From positions 135,779 through 199,778 of the forward strand of contig CAZBHH010000003.1 in assembly GCA_964492065.1 (NCBI GenBank): a stretch of DNA of 64,000 nt. The letters run 5' to 3'. Each line of letters opens with the position of its first letter. The stretch's first letter is position 1. A model generated the notes under the pieces. It was not told where the DNA came from and did no database searches. It worked only from the letters and a program-made list of their open reading frames with translations. This document shows positions 8,427 to 16,605 of this stretch, in pieces. The stretch comes from JADKAC01 sp964492065 (GTDB lineage Bacteria > Bacteroidota > Bacteroidia > Chitinophagales > BACL12). The position numbers and the translations under genes were made by a program.

Positions 8427-9518
8427 TTAATTTGATGATTGTAGTTTCACTCTCGGATCCACCAGGCTATACAGGATATCCGTCAGCAGGTTTATCACCA
8501 CAAAAATAGTAGCCGTAAATAAAACGGCGCCCATTGCCACGGGGATATCCTTTGTTTTAATGGCGTTAATTGTCTCCAATCCCAGGCCGTTATAATTAAA
8601 CACCACTTCGATAAAAAAGGCACCCGTCAAAAGCGAGGCAAACCAACCGGTAACAGAAGTAACCACCGGGATAAGCGCATTGCGCAATCCGTGTTTAAAA
8701 ATCACTATGCGTTGCGAAACGCCCTTTGCATAGGCAGTGCGCATGTAATCGGCATGTAATACATCCAGCATGCTGCTGCGGGTAATCTGGGTAATGACGG
8801 CAATCGGCCTGACGCCCAGGGCCACAGCAGGCAGAATTAAGTTGCGCAGCGACAGGTACTCCCGCCCCGTATAGGGATCGGCGACAAATAAATTACCCGT
8901 CATTTTAAAGCCTGTAATGCCGGCGAGCAAATAGGCAAATACCAGTTGCAGAATAATAGCCGCAAAAAAGGACGGCAGCGCAATGCCCAATACCGAGCCG
9001 GCGGTACACAGGTTATCGGTGACGGAATGCGGCCGAATCGAGGCGATTACACCGAGAAAGATACCCGTAACTGTTGCGAACAGGATGGAGGCGATAGCCA
9101 GGATGATGGTGCTGGGAATGCGCTCCCAAAGCAGGGCAGCTACGCTTCTGTTGGTTTGAAAGGAACGGCCGAGGTAGGGCTGTTTAACTATAAATATATA
9201 ATTACCGGCAGTAAACAACTCTAAGTACTGATACTTCGACGCATTAAAATAAAAAGCGCTCTCAGGATCGCTCCGGTTATGTGCCGAAAGCGGTAAGAGA
9301 TTATTTAAATACACGCCAAATTGAACCAGTACCGGCCTGTCGAGCCCCAGTTCCCGGGATATATTGCGGATAGTTTCTTCGCTGGCAGATTCTCCCGCAA
9401 CCGCATAGGCGGGATTGAAACGCACCAACTGAAAAATAAAAAACACGAGGACGACGACTCCGAATAGAACCAATAATCCGCTCGCAAGGCGCTGCCCTAT
9501 GTAGTGTAGCAGGTTCAA
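8427..9518 (-). CDS. ABC transporter permease, DppB/OppB family
   Basis: The 363-residue inner-membrane protein has about six hydrophobic segments. The N-terminus (YIGQRLASGLLVLFGVVVLVFF) is typical of DppB/OppB permeases. The cytoplasmic coupling loop near the C-terminus reads DYMRTAYAKGVSQ, the EAA-type motif that contacts the ATPase, and the last helix ends DILYSLVDPRVKL as in the family. It would normally form half of a dipeptide or oligopeptide import channel. No DppC, DppD/F ATPase or binding protein lies nearby, so its partners must be encoded elsewhere. It lies between the DoxX-like gene (1 nt gap) and aroK (6 nt gap). Confidence 0.88.
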   Translation of the reverse strand: MNLLHYIGQRLASGLLVLFGVVVLVFFIFQLVRFNPAYAVAGESASEETIRNISRELGLDRPVLVQFGVYLNNLLPLSAHNRSDPESAFYFNASKYQYLELFTAGNYIFIVKQPYLGRSFQTNRSVAALLWERIPSTIILAIASILFATVTGIFLGVIASIRPHSVTDNLCTAGSVLGIALPSFFAAIILQLVFAYLLAGITGFKMTGNLFVADPYTGREYLSLRNLILPAVALGVRPIAVITQITRSSMLDVLHADYMRTAYAKGVSQRIVIFKHGLRNALIPVVTSVTGWFASLLTGAFFIEVVFNYNGLGLETINAIKTKDIPVAMGAVLFTATIFVVINLLTDILYSLVDPRVKLQSSN

Positions 9519-9519
9519 T

Positions 9520-11187
9520 TTACCGAGGTATCCTGAAGTTGCCCGGTTCGGGTAAATTAGTTTCCGAATATTTTGCCACTGTTTCGCCGTAATGCAGTAT
9601 CACTAATCCGGTATTTTCCGGCACCACCTTTAACAGCACTTCACCATCGCAGTTCAGGTAGTCGTAATCCAGTTTTGTCACTTCTTTCATCTGTTGCAAA
9701 AGGGCGCCGTCGCTTTGACTCACCACGACAAACTTTTCGCCATTGGCCGCTAATTCCTGCATGAGCGGCAAGATCTTCTCATATACATCTTCCGTGAGTT
9801 TCGTGAGGTCATTCACTATAAACATATACACCGGTACAGTATCGCTGATGAGTTGCAGCGTAACATCATTCCCCGCCGAGTCCATCAAAAAGAACTCGTT
9901 ATAAGGTTCTATGCTGCCATCAATTTTATCGAGCACCGATTCGCCATCTGCAAATAATTCGCTGGTTTCTTCGGTAGAAAATGTTACCGGCCCCGGTGTG
10001 CGGTCTTTGAAATACTGCGCCTTAATTGCGCTGTAAGACGGCAAATCACGCCATGCCCATTTGTCTATTACCGTTCCGTTTTTCAAAAGCACAATGCCCG
10101 GGTTCACCCGCATAATCGTCAGTATCACTTTGTAGTCGCCCTTGTAAAATGGAAATGCCGTTTGATTTTCATGGCGGAATTTATCAATGGCATCTGCCGA
10201 GGCCGAAACAAATCCAAACGTAAAAATCCCATCGGCTTCGGCTTCCTTTTGCAGTGTATTCACTGATTGCCAGGCCTCGGTATGGGTTTTAGATAAATCG
10301 GAACTGACTATCATAAACATGTAATCATCCGCATTTAAAATTTTACCGGTTACATCATTTTCTTCGAGATCAATAACGGCAAAATCTACAATCTTCGGTA
10401 CAAACCCCTTTTCGATTACCTTATCGGTTCTCTCCACAAAACGCCATTTTACCGTATCGGCATAGGGTGTCAATGCGCTGAAATCGTTATTGTCCGAACG
10501 TATTTTGACCGATTCGGTCTTACCGGTTTCCCTGGATTGATACACATAGGTCATCTGAACGATGCCCTTGGCTGCACCTTCCGGTATGAGCATGAGTTCG
10601 CGGATATTATTGCCCGCAGCATAGGGCCGAAAATCCTTGAACACATCGTGGCGGATTGCTGTCACTGCCACCCAGGTGGTAAAGATAGTCGCCGCCAAAA
10701 ACAGCGCAAATGCCGGCACTTTCGGAATAAGGGGGCGGATTTTGCGCCTGTTAAAAAAGATTATCAGGATGAAAAAAGTCAAGGCAATATCCTTATAAAA
10801 CGACTGCCAGGGCGTGAGTGGAATAGCATCGCCAAAGCAACCGCAATCCGTCACCTTACCGGTAATGGCGGAGTACCCGGTCAGCCAGGTAAAAAATAAG
10901 ATCATCAGCAATAACAGCCAAGCCACCAGCCTCGCCGACAATCCCAGCAACAGGGCGATGCCGAGCGCTACCTCAACAATACAAATCACCGAAGCCTGAA
11001 TAACGACGGTATTGAGAATAATATCGGATTTAAAAAATAAAAATGCATTTCCCGCATCGGCAAACAGTTCGTAATACTCTTCCAGTTTGATTGCAAAACC
11101 GACCGGATCATTTGCCTTTATCAATCCCGAAAAGATAAACAGGCATCCGACTAAAATTCTGCTTACCGGCAATAATATTTTGTTCAT
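9520..11187 (-). CDS. DoxX/MauE-like membrane protein with thioredoxin-like C-terminal region (BT_3928-like)
   Basis: The 555-residue product has an N-terminal four-helix DoxX/MauE-like membrane domain (about 1-180). It begins with the typical RILVGCLFIFSGLIKANDPVGFA and includes a CGCFGD pair of cysteines that could take part in disulfide exchange. After a fifth hydrophobic segment comes a long extracytoplasmic region with two thioredoxin-fold-like stretches (VLKNGTVIDKWAWRDLP and FVVVSQSDGALLQQM) but no CxxC. This architecture is conserved in Bacteroidota; its function is unknown, with a periplasmic redox or quinone-linked role as the main hypothesis. Confidence 0.8.
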   Translation of the reverse strand: MNKILLPVSRILVGCLFIFSGLIKANDPVGFAIKLEEYYELFADAGNAFLFFKSDIILNTVVIQASVICIVEVALGIALLLGLSARLVAWLLLLMILFFTWLTGYSAITGKVTDCGCFGDAIPLTPWQSFYKDIALTFFILIIFFNRRKIRPLIPKVPAFALFLAATIFTTWVAVTAIRHDVFKDFRPYAAGNNIRELMLIPEGAAKGIVQMTYVYQSRETGKTESVKIRSDNNDFSALTPYADTVKWRFVERTDKVIEKGFVPKIVDFAVIDLEENDVTGKILNADDYMFMIVSSDLSKTHTEAWQSVNTLQKEAEADGIFTFGFVSASADAIDKFRHENQTAFPFYKGDYKVILTIMRVNPGIVLLKNGTVIDKWAWRDLPSYSAIKAQYFKDRTPGPVTFSTEETSELFADGESVLDKIDGSIEPYNEFFLMDSAGNDVTLQLISDTVPVYMFIVNDLTKLTEDVYEKILPLMQELAANGEKFVVVSQSDGALLQQMKEVTKLDYDYLNCDGEVLLKVVPENTGLVILHYGETVAKYSETNLPEPGNFRIPR

Positions 11188-11324
11188 TTCAACAAGCCTT
11201 TTACATGTTAAGACAGGCGAACTTACATATTTTTTATGCGCTTATCACAACGCATTTGTCAACGCAGTACCCGTATTGCATTATTATTACAGTTGAAGCG
11301 ATATTTCTTATTTTCACCGAAAAT

Positions 11325-12197
11325 ATGCACGCCAAAACTACATATTTCCCGCGGCTTACCGCGATGCGCTCGGGTTCAAGGCTGTTGAATATATCCACTC
11401 CCCGCATTATGGGCATTTTGAATATTACACCCGATTCTTTTTACGGTGGCGCATCCTACTCAAATGGAGACGATTTGTTACAAGCGGCGGAAAAATCGAT
11501 TACCGCCGGTGCAGACATAATAGATATCGGCGGGATGAGTACGAGGCCCGGCGCAAAAATTATAGACGTAGAAACGGAATTACAGCGGGTAATTCCGGCA
11601 GTGGAAAAAATCCGGAAAGCATTTCCCCAAACCTGGATTTCGGTGGATACCGTTCACTCAAAAGTAGCGCTGGAGGCAGTGCGCCACGGAGCGGATATTA
11701 TTAATGATATTTCCGCCGGAGCCATTGATAACGGTTTGTTGCAAACGGTGGCTGAGTTACAGGTGCCCTATATTCTGATGCACATGCAGGGGCTACCCGA
11801 AAACATGCAGGTAAATCCGCAGTATCGCAATGTTACCGAAGAGGTGTTTACCTTTTTTCTCGAAAAATTACAGGCGCTGCAGGCAATGGATATCTGCGAT
11901 GTCATTATCGACCCGGGGTTTGGATTCGGAAAAAGCGTCGGCGACAATTACGCACTGGCCTCCCATATCTTTCAATTTCAGATGCTGGGAAAACCGATAA
12001 TGGCCGGCATCAGCCGCAAATCCATGATATGTAAATTGCTGAAGGTAAACCCCGACAGGGCGTTAAACGGCACCACGGCATTAAATGCTTTGCTGCTGCT
12101 CAACGATGTCCATATACTGCGGGTACACGATGTGAAAGAGGCTATTGAAGTACTGCAAATCGTCTCGGCATTCCGCAATGCAGGCGCCGGTTTATAA
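11325..12197 (+). CDS. folP: dihydropteroate synthase
   Basis: This 290-residue TIM-barrel enzyme condenses p-aminobenzoate with 6-hydroxymethyl-dihydropterin diphosphate in folate synthesis. Signature 1 (IMGILNITPDSFYGG) and signature 2 (GADIIDIGGMSTRPGA) are both present. Further pterin- and pABA-site motifs are VDTVH, NDISAG, MHMQG, DPGFGFGK and GISRKSM. I place the start at ATG 11325, because the 40 residues that could be added upstream are hydrophobic, unlike the family, and overlap the region needed for the divergent DoxX gene's promoter. The stop is 16 nt from the convergent lipoprotein gene. Confidence 0.93.
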   Translation: MHAKTTYFPRLTAMRSGSRLLNISTPRIMGILNITPDSFYGGASYSNGDDLLQAAEKSITAGADIIDIGGMSTRPGAKIIDVETELQRVIPAVEKIRKAFPQTWISVDTVHSKVALEAVRHGADIINDISAGAIDNGLLQTVAELQVPYILMHMQGLPENMQVNPQYRNVTEEVFTFFLEKLQALQAMDICDVIIDPGFGFGKSVGDNYALASHIFQFQMLGKPIMAGISRKSMICKLLKVNPDRALNGTTALNALLLLNDVHILRVHDVKEAIEVLQIVSAFRNAGAGL

Positions 12198-12213
12198 AGC
12201 GACACACCTTCGG

Positions 12214-12780
12214 TTATTCGGATTGCACAGCGCTTGTATCCGCTGCCTGCCCATTCGCCGATTGCAACTCCTTTAAAATTTCATCCGGGCTTTTTCCCAA
12301 TGTTTTCAATACCATGTCAATCCCGTATTCCTGCGCCTGTCTTGGGTATTTCTCCAACAGTTCGCGGTAGGCAGTTTCCGCATTCTTATAATCGTGGAGC
12401 GTAACGTCGTAGATGCCGCCGATTGACAGTAAACTCTTGGGCGCCAAATCGTCATTGGGATATTTTTCGGCTACCTTTCTGAACATGGCAATGGCTTTCT
12501 CAAAATCGGGTTTTCTGGTCTCCAGTCTCGCCGCTTCAAACAAATACGCTGCTCCTAAAGAATCGTCCGGATATTTTTCCGCAAAGGTCTCATAGGAATG
12601 TATCAGTTCGTCGATCATCGCTTTCTGCTCCGGGCTGAGCACATCCGCCGTGGCAAGCATACTATCCACCTGTTTCTGTTGTTCTGTTATGCGCTGCTTC
12701 TGTGTATCCTGGTCTTTACAGGCGATTAGCAGCGTTGTAAGCATTAGCGCTGCGATAACGTAATTACTAAACTTTACCAT
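12214..12780 (-). CDS. TPR-containing lipoprotein
   Basis: The 188-residue product starts with a lipoprotein signal peptide ending in LLIAC, so it should be lipidated at that cysteine (residue 21). A short coiled-coil-like stretch rich in Q, R and K follows, then two to three tetratricopeptide-like helical repeats (FEKAIAMFRKVAEKYPNDDLA and KNAETAYRELLEKYPRQAQ). The pattern resembles YbgF/CpoB or BamD-type periplasmic scaffold proteins, but it is shorter than BamD. A protein-protein interaction role in the envelope is likely. A -7 element on the minus strand lies 20 nt upstream of the start. Confidence 0.78.
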   Translation of the reverse strand: MVKFSNYVIAALMLTTLLIACKDQDTQKQRITEQQKQVDSMLATADVLSPEQKAMIDELIHSYETFAEKYPDDSLGAAYLFEAARLETRKPDFEKAIAMFRKVAEKYPNDDLAPKSLLSIGGIYDVTLHDYKNAETAYRELLEKYPRQAQEYGIDMVLKTLGKSPDEILKELQSANGQAADTSAVQSE

Positions 12781-12800
12781 GAATGATTTACTTTAGGCGC

Positions 12801-12808
12801 CAAAATTA
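12801..12808 (-). promoter_or_regulatory. -7 element TAATTTTG for the TPR lipoprotein gene
   Basis: Read on the minus strand, 12808-12801 is TAATTTTG, matching TAnnTTTG. The lipoprotein ATG begins at 12780, 20 nt downstream. No clear TTG -33 element is present at the expected distance. Confidence 0.4.
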
Positions 12809-12824
12809 CTTAACCATTGCCACA

Positions 12825-14099
12825 ATGAAAATTTTTACCGCTTGTATAATCGGACTGTTTGCCTGTGCCTGCGCACCGAAATATGAAAAGTATTTTATCA
12901 ATGAGGACGAGGTTCAGAAAGTCGAAATTGCCAAAGCGCAGTCCGAATGTAACAACTCCGACAATTACGCTCCGGATCAATACACTGCCATACGCTATAT
13001 CCGGGTGAATTTTCATATCATGCAAAATTCCGAAGGAGGCGATAACTTCAGCGAAGCGCAGGCGGAAAAATACATCCGTGAATTAATTGAAACCGCCAAT
13101 TTCAAATTGGCCAATAATCAGCAAATGGCCTTACCCGTCGGCAATAATACACCGGTTTTACAAACACAATATCGCTATGTATTGCAAGGCGATCCCGCTA
13201 CGGGTGAAGATGGGATTTATGTACACCGCGACGATACGCTGTGTTATTTTATTAAGTATAAAACCTCGGGCCGGTATTCACAGGGCGATAAAGATGTATT
13301 TAAATATTCCGTCGGCGACGACAGCATTATCAACGTGTATCTCATCGAACACCATCCCGACAGCATACGCTTAAACCCGAATTACAATGTTACGGCGAGC
13401 GGTATTTCCTTTGGCCATAATGTAAAGATGTTTGGCGCCTTTTATAACAACTATACCACCTTTTATGCCGACGACGGCACGGCATTCAACAAGGGGACGG
13501 GAATGTACGGCAGTTTGTTGAATCACGAAATCGGTCATTCACTGGGATTGAGCCATACCTGGCGGGCCAACGACGGATGCGATGATACGCCATTAAATCC
13601 CGGCTGTTACGGGCCATACGATCCGCCCTGCAACGGAGTTACCACCAATAATGTCATGGATTATAACGCCTGTTCCTGTGCGCTTACTCCCTGTCAGTTA
13701 GGCAAAGTGCATTACAATTTCTGGAAGGAAAATTCGCTGCAGCGACAGGTGTTGATCGAAGACTGGTGCGAATACCATTGGGATAAGAAAATAATTATTC
13801 ACCGCGATGAAACTGTAGAGTTCAACCAGGGGCGTGACCTGTTAGGCGATATCGAAATTCAGGAGGGAGCCACTCTCATCATCCGCTGCCAGGTATCTCT
13901 GCCGTCCGGAGCCAGGATCATCATTAAACCCACAGGCAAGTTGATACTGGACGGCGGTGTAATAACAAATCGCTGCGGCGATCAATGGGAAGGCATTGAA
14001 ATGTGGCGCAGTAAAAAATTTGATACCGTGGGCGAAGTAATCTGGGGCAATGGCGGTTATATTCAAAATGCCCTCAATTTTATATGGTTGATGCAATAA
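12825..14099 (+). CDS. M43 (pappalysin-like) zinc metalloprotease, apparently without a T9SS domain
   Basis: I place the start at ATG 12825 because the product then begins with a lipoprotein-like signal (MKIFTACIIGLFACACAPK), giving 424 residues. The zinc-binding motif is HEIGHSLGLSH at residues 234-244, with E235 as general base, followed by a Met-turn (NNVMDYNAC), as in pappalysin-like Bacteroidota proteases. After about residue 320 comes a stalk-like module (DIEIQEGATLIIRC, ARIIIKPTGKLIL, QWEGIEMW). Related proteins usually continue for hundreds of residues to a sorting domain; this one stops at GGYIQNALNFIWLMQ, directly followed by a terminator. It may be C-terminally truncated, or a lipoprotein that no longer needs T9SS. 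Confidence 0.82.
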   Translation: MKIFTACIIGLFACACAPKYEKYFINEDEVQKVEIAKAQSECNNSDNYAPDQYTAIRYIRVNFHIMQNSEGGDNFSEAQAEKYIRELIETANFKLANNQQMALPVGNNTPVLQTQYRYVLQGDPATGEDGIYVHRDDTLCYFIKYKTSGRYSQGDKDVFKYSVGDDSIINVYLIEHHPDSIRLNPNYNVTASGISFGHNVKMFGAFYNNYTTFYADDGTAFNKGTGMYGSLLNHEIGHSLGLSHTWRANDGCDDTPLNPGCYGPYDPPCNGVTTNNVMDYNACSCALTPCQLGKVHYNFWKENSLQRQVLIEDWCEYHWDKKIIIHRDETVEFNQGRDLLGDIEIQEGATLIIRCQVSLPSGARIIIKPTGKLILDGGVITNRCGDQWEGIEMWRSKKFDTVGEVIWGNGGYIQNALNFIWLMQ

Positions 14100-14100
14100 A

Positions 14101-14127
14101 AAAGAGAGAGCGGCGCCCTCTCTCTTT
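14101..14127. terminator. bidirectional intrinsic terminator
   Basis: A perfect 10-bp inverted repeat (AAAGAGAGAG at 14101-14110 and CTCTCTCTTT at 14118-14127) encloses the 7-nt loop CGGCGCC. It starts 1 nt after the metalloprotease stop and lies between convergent genes. A-rich flanks on the left and right supply a U-run for both directions. Confidence 0.75.
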
Positions 14128-14148
14128 CCAAAAATTTATTGCAGTCGT

Positions 14149-15150
14149 TTAAAATCCACGGCGCACAATGATGCCCACCGAGAAGGGATGTACCTGCGGG
14201 CCGCGGCCGTCGATAAACAACGGATTCAGGTCGTAACTGGCATACAGGTTGAAACTGCCGTATCCGATAATTGCATTCAGTTCATGGCGGAAGGTCTGCA
14301 CATTAAAGTCGTCTTTATACACCTCTTTATTACTATCCAGTTTGTGTTTTGTCTTGGTTTTAATGCGCAACCCCGGGCTATAACCCACCATAATGCGAAA
14401 TGAGTTATCGGTATCCCATGGTTTTGTTTCCATGCCGAAGTACATCGGTATGGCGAGATGCATGGTATTGAATTTATTTTTGTCGTACTTGATTTCCTCC
14501 GATGCAAGCACCAGCGTATCGGCAGGATTAGAAAGTGTGAAGTCTTTGTTAAACCGGAAATGGTGCCACTCCAAAGCGGTTCCGAAGTTAAAATTCAAAT
14601 ACCCGCGAAACATATTTACCCGCGAGCGGAATAAATCCAGGTTTAAATCCGTAGAGCCCCAAAAGTTCAATGACGCCATATCTCCATACGGGGCAGGCAC
14701 TCCCACTTTATAATCGGCATCCATAAAGGTGTTATACCCGATGGACAACAGCAGGGGCTTGGTTTCAAACACGTCCACGTCGCGGTAGTCGCTGTAAACC
14801 ACCTTCCGGTTTCTGCCGAAATCAATATCTATGTCGTCGCTGTTTTCCTTCTCGCGGATCACAATCTTCCAGTCGCCGATTTGAACGGAGGTAGAATCCT
14901 TAATTGTCGTGTCCTGTTCTAAAGTGATATTGTAATCATCGAGGTCGATATCCTCCAGTTCCCGCAGATTCTCCAGGTTGCGCAAATCATCCAATTGGTC
15001 GATATCGGGCACCTCAATGGTATAAGAAGTACCATCGTCTTCATAGACGGTAATCTTCACCTTCTTCTTAGTCACGGTGGTCGAGTCTTGTTGTGCTGTT
15101 ACAAAAACAGTAGTGAGCGCAGCGATACAAATTAAAATTAAGTGTTTCAT
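14149..15150 (-). CDS. outer-membrane beta-barrel protein of unknown function, third gene of a sigma-factor unit
   Basis: The 333-residue product has a cleavable signal peptide (ending TVFVTAQQ). An acidic linker follows, rich in D, E and L (about 45-75, for example DIDQLDDLRNLENLRELED). The second half shows alternating aromatic and polar residues typical of a small OM barrel (FRGYLNFNFGTALEWHHFRF, FNLYASYDLNPLF) and ends in an aromatic residue (VGIIVRRGF). It follows the anti-sigma-like gene by 4 nt, so it is probably the conserved output or sensor gene of that unit. I cannot name it further. Confidence 0.72.
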   Translation of the reverse strand: MKHLILICIAALTTVFVTAQQDSTTVTKKKVKITVYEDDGTSYTIEVPDIDQLDDLRNLENLRELEDIDLDDYNITLEQDTTIKDSTSVQIGDWKIVIREKENSDDIDIDFGRNRKVVYSDYRDVDVFETKPLLLSIGYNTFMDADYKVGVPAPYGDMASLNFWGSTDLNLDLFRSRVNMFRGYLNFNFGTALEWHHFRFNKDFTLSNPADTLVLASEEIKYDKNKFNTMHLAIPMYFGMETKPWDTDNSFRIMVGYSPGLRIKTKTKHKLDSNKEVYKDDFNVQTFRHELNAIIGYGSFNLYASYDLNPLFIDGRGPQVHPFSVGIIVRRGF

Positions 15151-15154
15151 TGTG

Positions 15155-16000
15155 TTATTGATTTACTGTTCTTCGATTATAAAATTCGATGTCAAAAAAT
15201 TTAATGGAAGTTGTTTTTACATGAGGTTCAGAAACCGAATCACCGGTATTTTGAGTCTTGGACCTGGTTACCAAATTGCCAAAATCATTTGCCAGGGCAA
15301 GCGTGTTATTGATGCGATCCACAATACTCGCCGGCGCCGGTGATTGGGTTTTTTCCATCATTTTGTCGAAGTAATAATTATACAAGGCGGCGTATTGCTC
15401 CGAGAAATCCGTTGTCTTTATCCGCGGCAACTGCGATGAAGATTCGATTCGCCCTGTTTGGGCAAATTGAATCCCGGCAGTAACGAACTCTTCCGGGGCA
15501 ATGCGGGTATTGGGCAGATTGTGCCTGTTGTCTTCGATTTTGATGTTTTTGGGTTGGGGGTTGCGGGTATTTTCTGCGTAATGCAAATCGACCTCGACGG
15601 GAGCCGTATGTTCTGCGGTGTCCCGGTTGCCGGTCGTCGCAATTCTGTGTATTTCCGGTTTCTCGATTTCAGAGGTGTAATTTGTACCGGTAACCGCATC
15701 TTTTGGCATGATAAAGCGCACTGCGGCAAAGAGCAGCAATGCAGCGGCAATGGCCGAGGCGTACCGGAAGTAGGTGTTCAACCCGATTATTTTACTGTCT
15801 CTTTTCTTCAGCGCATTTTTATCGGGGTAGGTTACGGTGGTGTCCGGCGACAGAAACGTATTGTCAAACATCTCCAACTCGGATCGCAATTCGGGATGTT
15901 CCTCCATAAACTGTTCAAAGAGCACCTCTTGTTCAGGGCTTAAATTGCCTTCGAGATGCTCCACCATCCACTCCTCGTAATTATGTTTGTCAATCTTCAT
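15155..16000 (-). CDS. anti-sigma-factor-like single-pass membrane protein
   Basis: The 281-residue product has an N-terminal cytoplasmic domain (YEEWMVEHLEGNLSPEQEV) resembling the helical sigma-binding domain of Bacteroidota anti-sigma-like proteins; no zinc-binding HxxxCxxC motif is present. One transmembrane segment lies at about residues 77-98 (FRYASAIAAALLLFAAVRFI), followed by a disordered, charged periplasmic part. Its ATG overlaps the stop of the ECF sigma gene by 4 nt. A role as regulator of that sigma factor is inferred from this coupling. Confidence 0.75.
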   Translation of the reverse strand: MKIDKHNYEEWMVEHLEGNLSPEQEVLFEQFMEEHPELRSELEMFDNTFLSPDTTVTYPDKNALKKRDSKIIGLNTYFRYASAIAAALLLFAAVRFIMPKDAVTGTNYTSEIEKPEIHRIATTGNRDTAEHTAPVEVDLHYAENTRNPQPKNIKIEDNRHNLPNTRIAPEEFVTAGIQFAQTGRIESSSQLPRIKTTDFSEQYAALYNYYFDKMMEKTQSPAPASIVDRINNTLALANDFGNLVTRSKTQNTGDSVSEPHVKTTSIKFFDIEFYNRRTVNQ

Positions 16001-16485
16001 ATTAAATGATGTATGCTCACCAAATATTTTTTCAATGTTTGTCTCGCTCTGAAAATATACACTTTCACCTGGGCTTCCGTCAACTCCAGTATTTCGCCGA
16101 TTTCCTCATAGCTGTAACCTTCGTAATCACGCAACAGGATGGCATTTTTCTGTACTTCCGGCAATTTGGTCAAGGCGTCTTCAATGGCCTCCTTCACGCC
16201 CACCTGCACTTCCCGGGCAACGCCTTTGGCGTTTTCGTCCATTGCCTCCACGTAATCGGTGCGTTTATGTTTGCGGAAAAAGTCTATCATATTGTGATAG
16301 GCCGCCGTAAACAAATAGGACTTTGCCTTATCGGGTTGAATCGCCTCCCTGTTTTTCCAAAGAACTTCAAACGCATTCTGCACTACATCCTGTGCATCTT
16401 CCGCATTCTGCATGCTCTTGCGGATGAACCTGAACACTCCGTCAGCGTACAAATCCACGCATTTGTTGTATTCTGAGGTTGTCAT
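15997..16485 (-). CDS. ECF-type RNA polymerase sigma-70 factor
   Basis: The 162-residue product has the two-domain ECF layout. Region 2 has AEDAQDVVQNAFEVLWKNR, the DV-QN-F-WKN signature for core binding and -10 recognition. Region 4 has LPEVQKNAILLRDYEGYSYEEIGEILELTEAQVKVYIFRARQTLKK, the -35-binding helix-turn-helix; it is described here in parts, LPEVQKNAILLRD then YEEIGEIL then VKVYIFRARQTL. It heads a three-gene unit with an anti-sigma-like gene and a beta-barrel gene, a common Bacteroidota arrangement for envelope-related regulation. Its target promoters cannot be deduced here. Confidence 0.9.
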   Translation of the reverse strand: MTTSEYNKCVDLYADGVFRFIRKSMQNAEDAQDVVQNAFEVLWKNREAIQPDKAKSYLFTAAYHNMIDFFRKHKRTDYVEAMDENAKGVAREVQVGVKEAIEDALTKLPEVQKNAILLRDYEGYSYEEIGEILELTEAQVKVYIFRARQTLKKYLVSIHHLI

Positions 16486-16578
16486 CCGTCATTAAGGCGT
16501 TTGAGTTAACAAAAAGTTACAGGCAGCCTAAAAATTCATCCGGCCGGGCCACAAAATCATGGCTGTTTGGCGAATGTC

Positions 16579-16592
16579 ATGTAAATTTACAT
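16579..16592. promoter_or_regulatory. 14-bp perfect palindrome between divergent genes
   Basis: ATGTAAATTTACAT at 16579-16592 is a perfect palindrome in the 120-nt space between the divergent ECF sigma gene and the universal stress gene, 13 nt before the latter's ATG. Its position suits an operator overlapping the stress-gene promoter. The binding protein is unknown. Confidence 0.35.
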
Positions 16593-16605
16593 AAACACCC
16601 GTTTG

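Noticed and set aside
11205..11324. N-terminal extension of dihydropteroate synthase
   Set aside because: The added 40 residues are hydrophobic and unlike the family, and homologues begin close to the chosen ATG.
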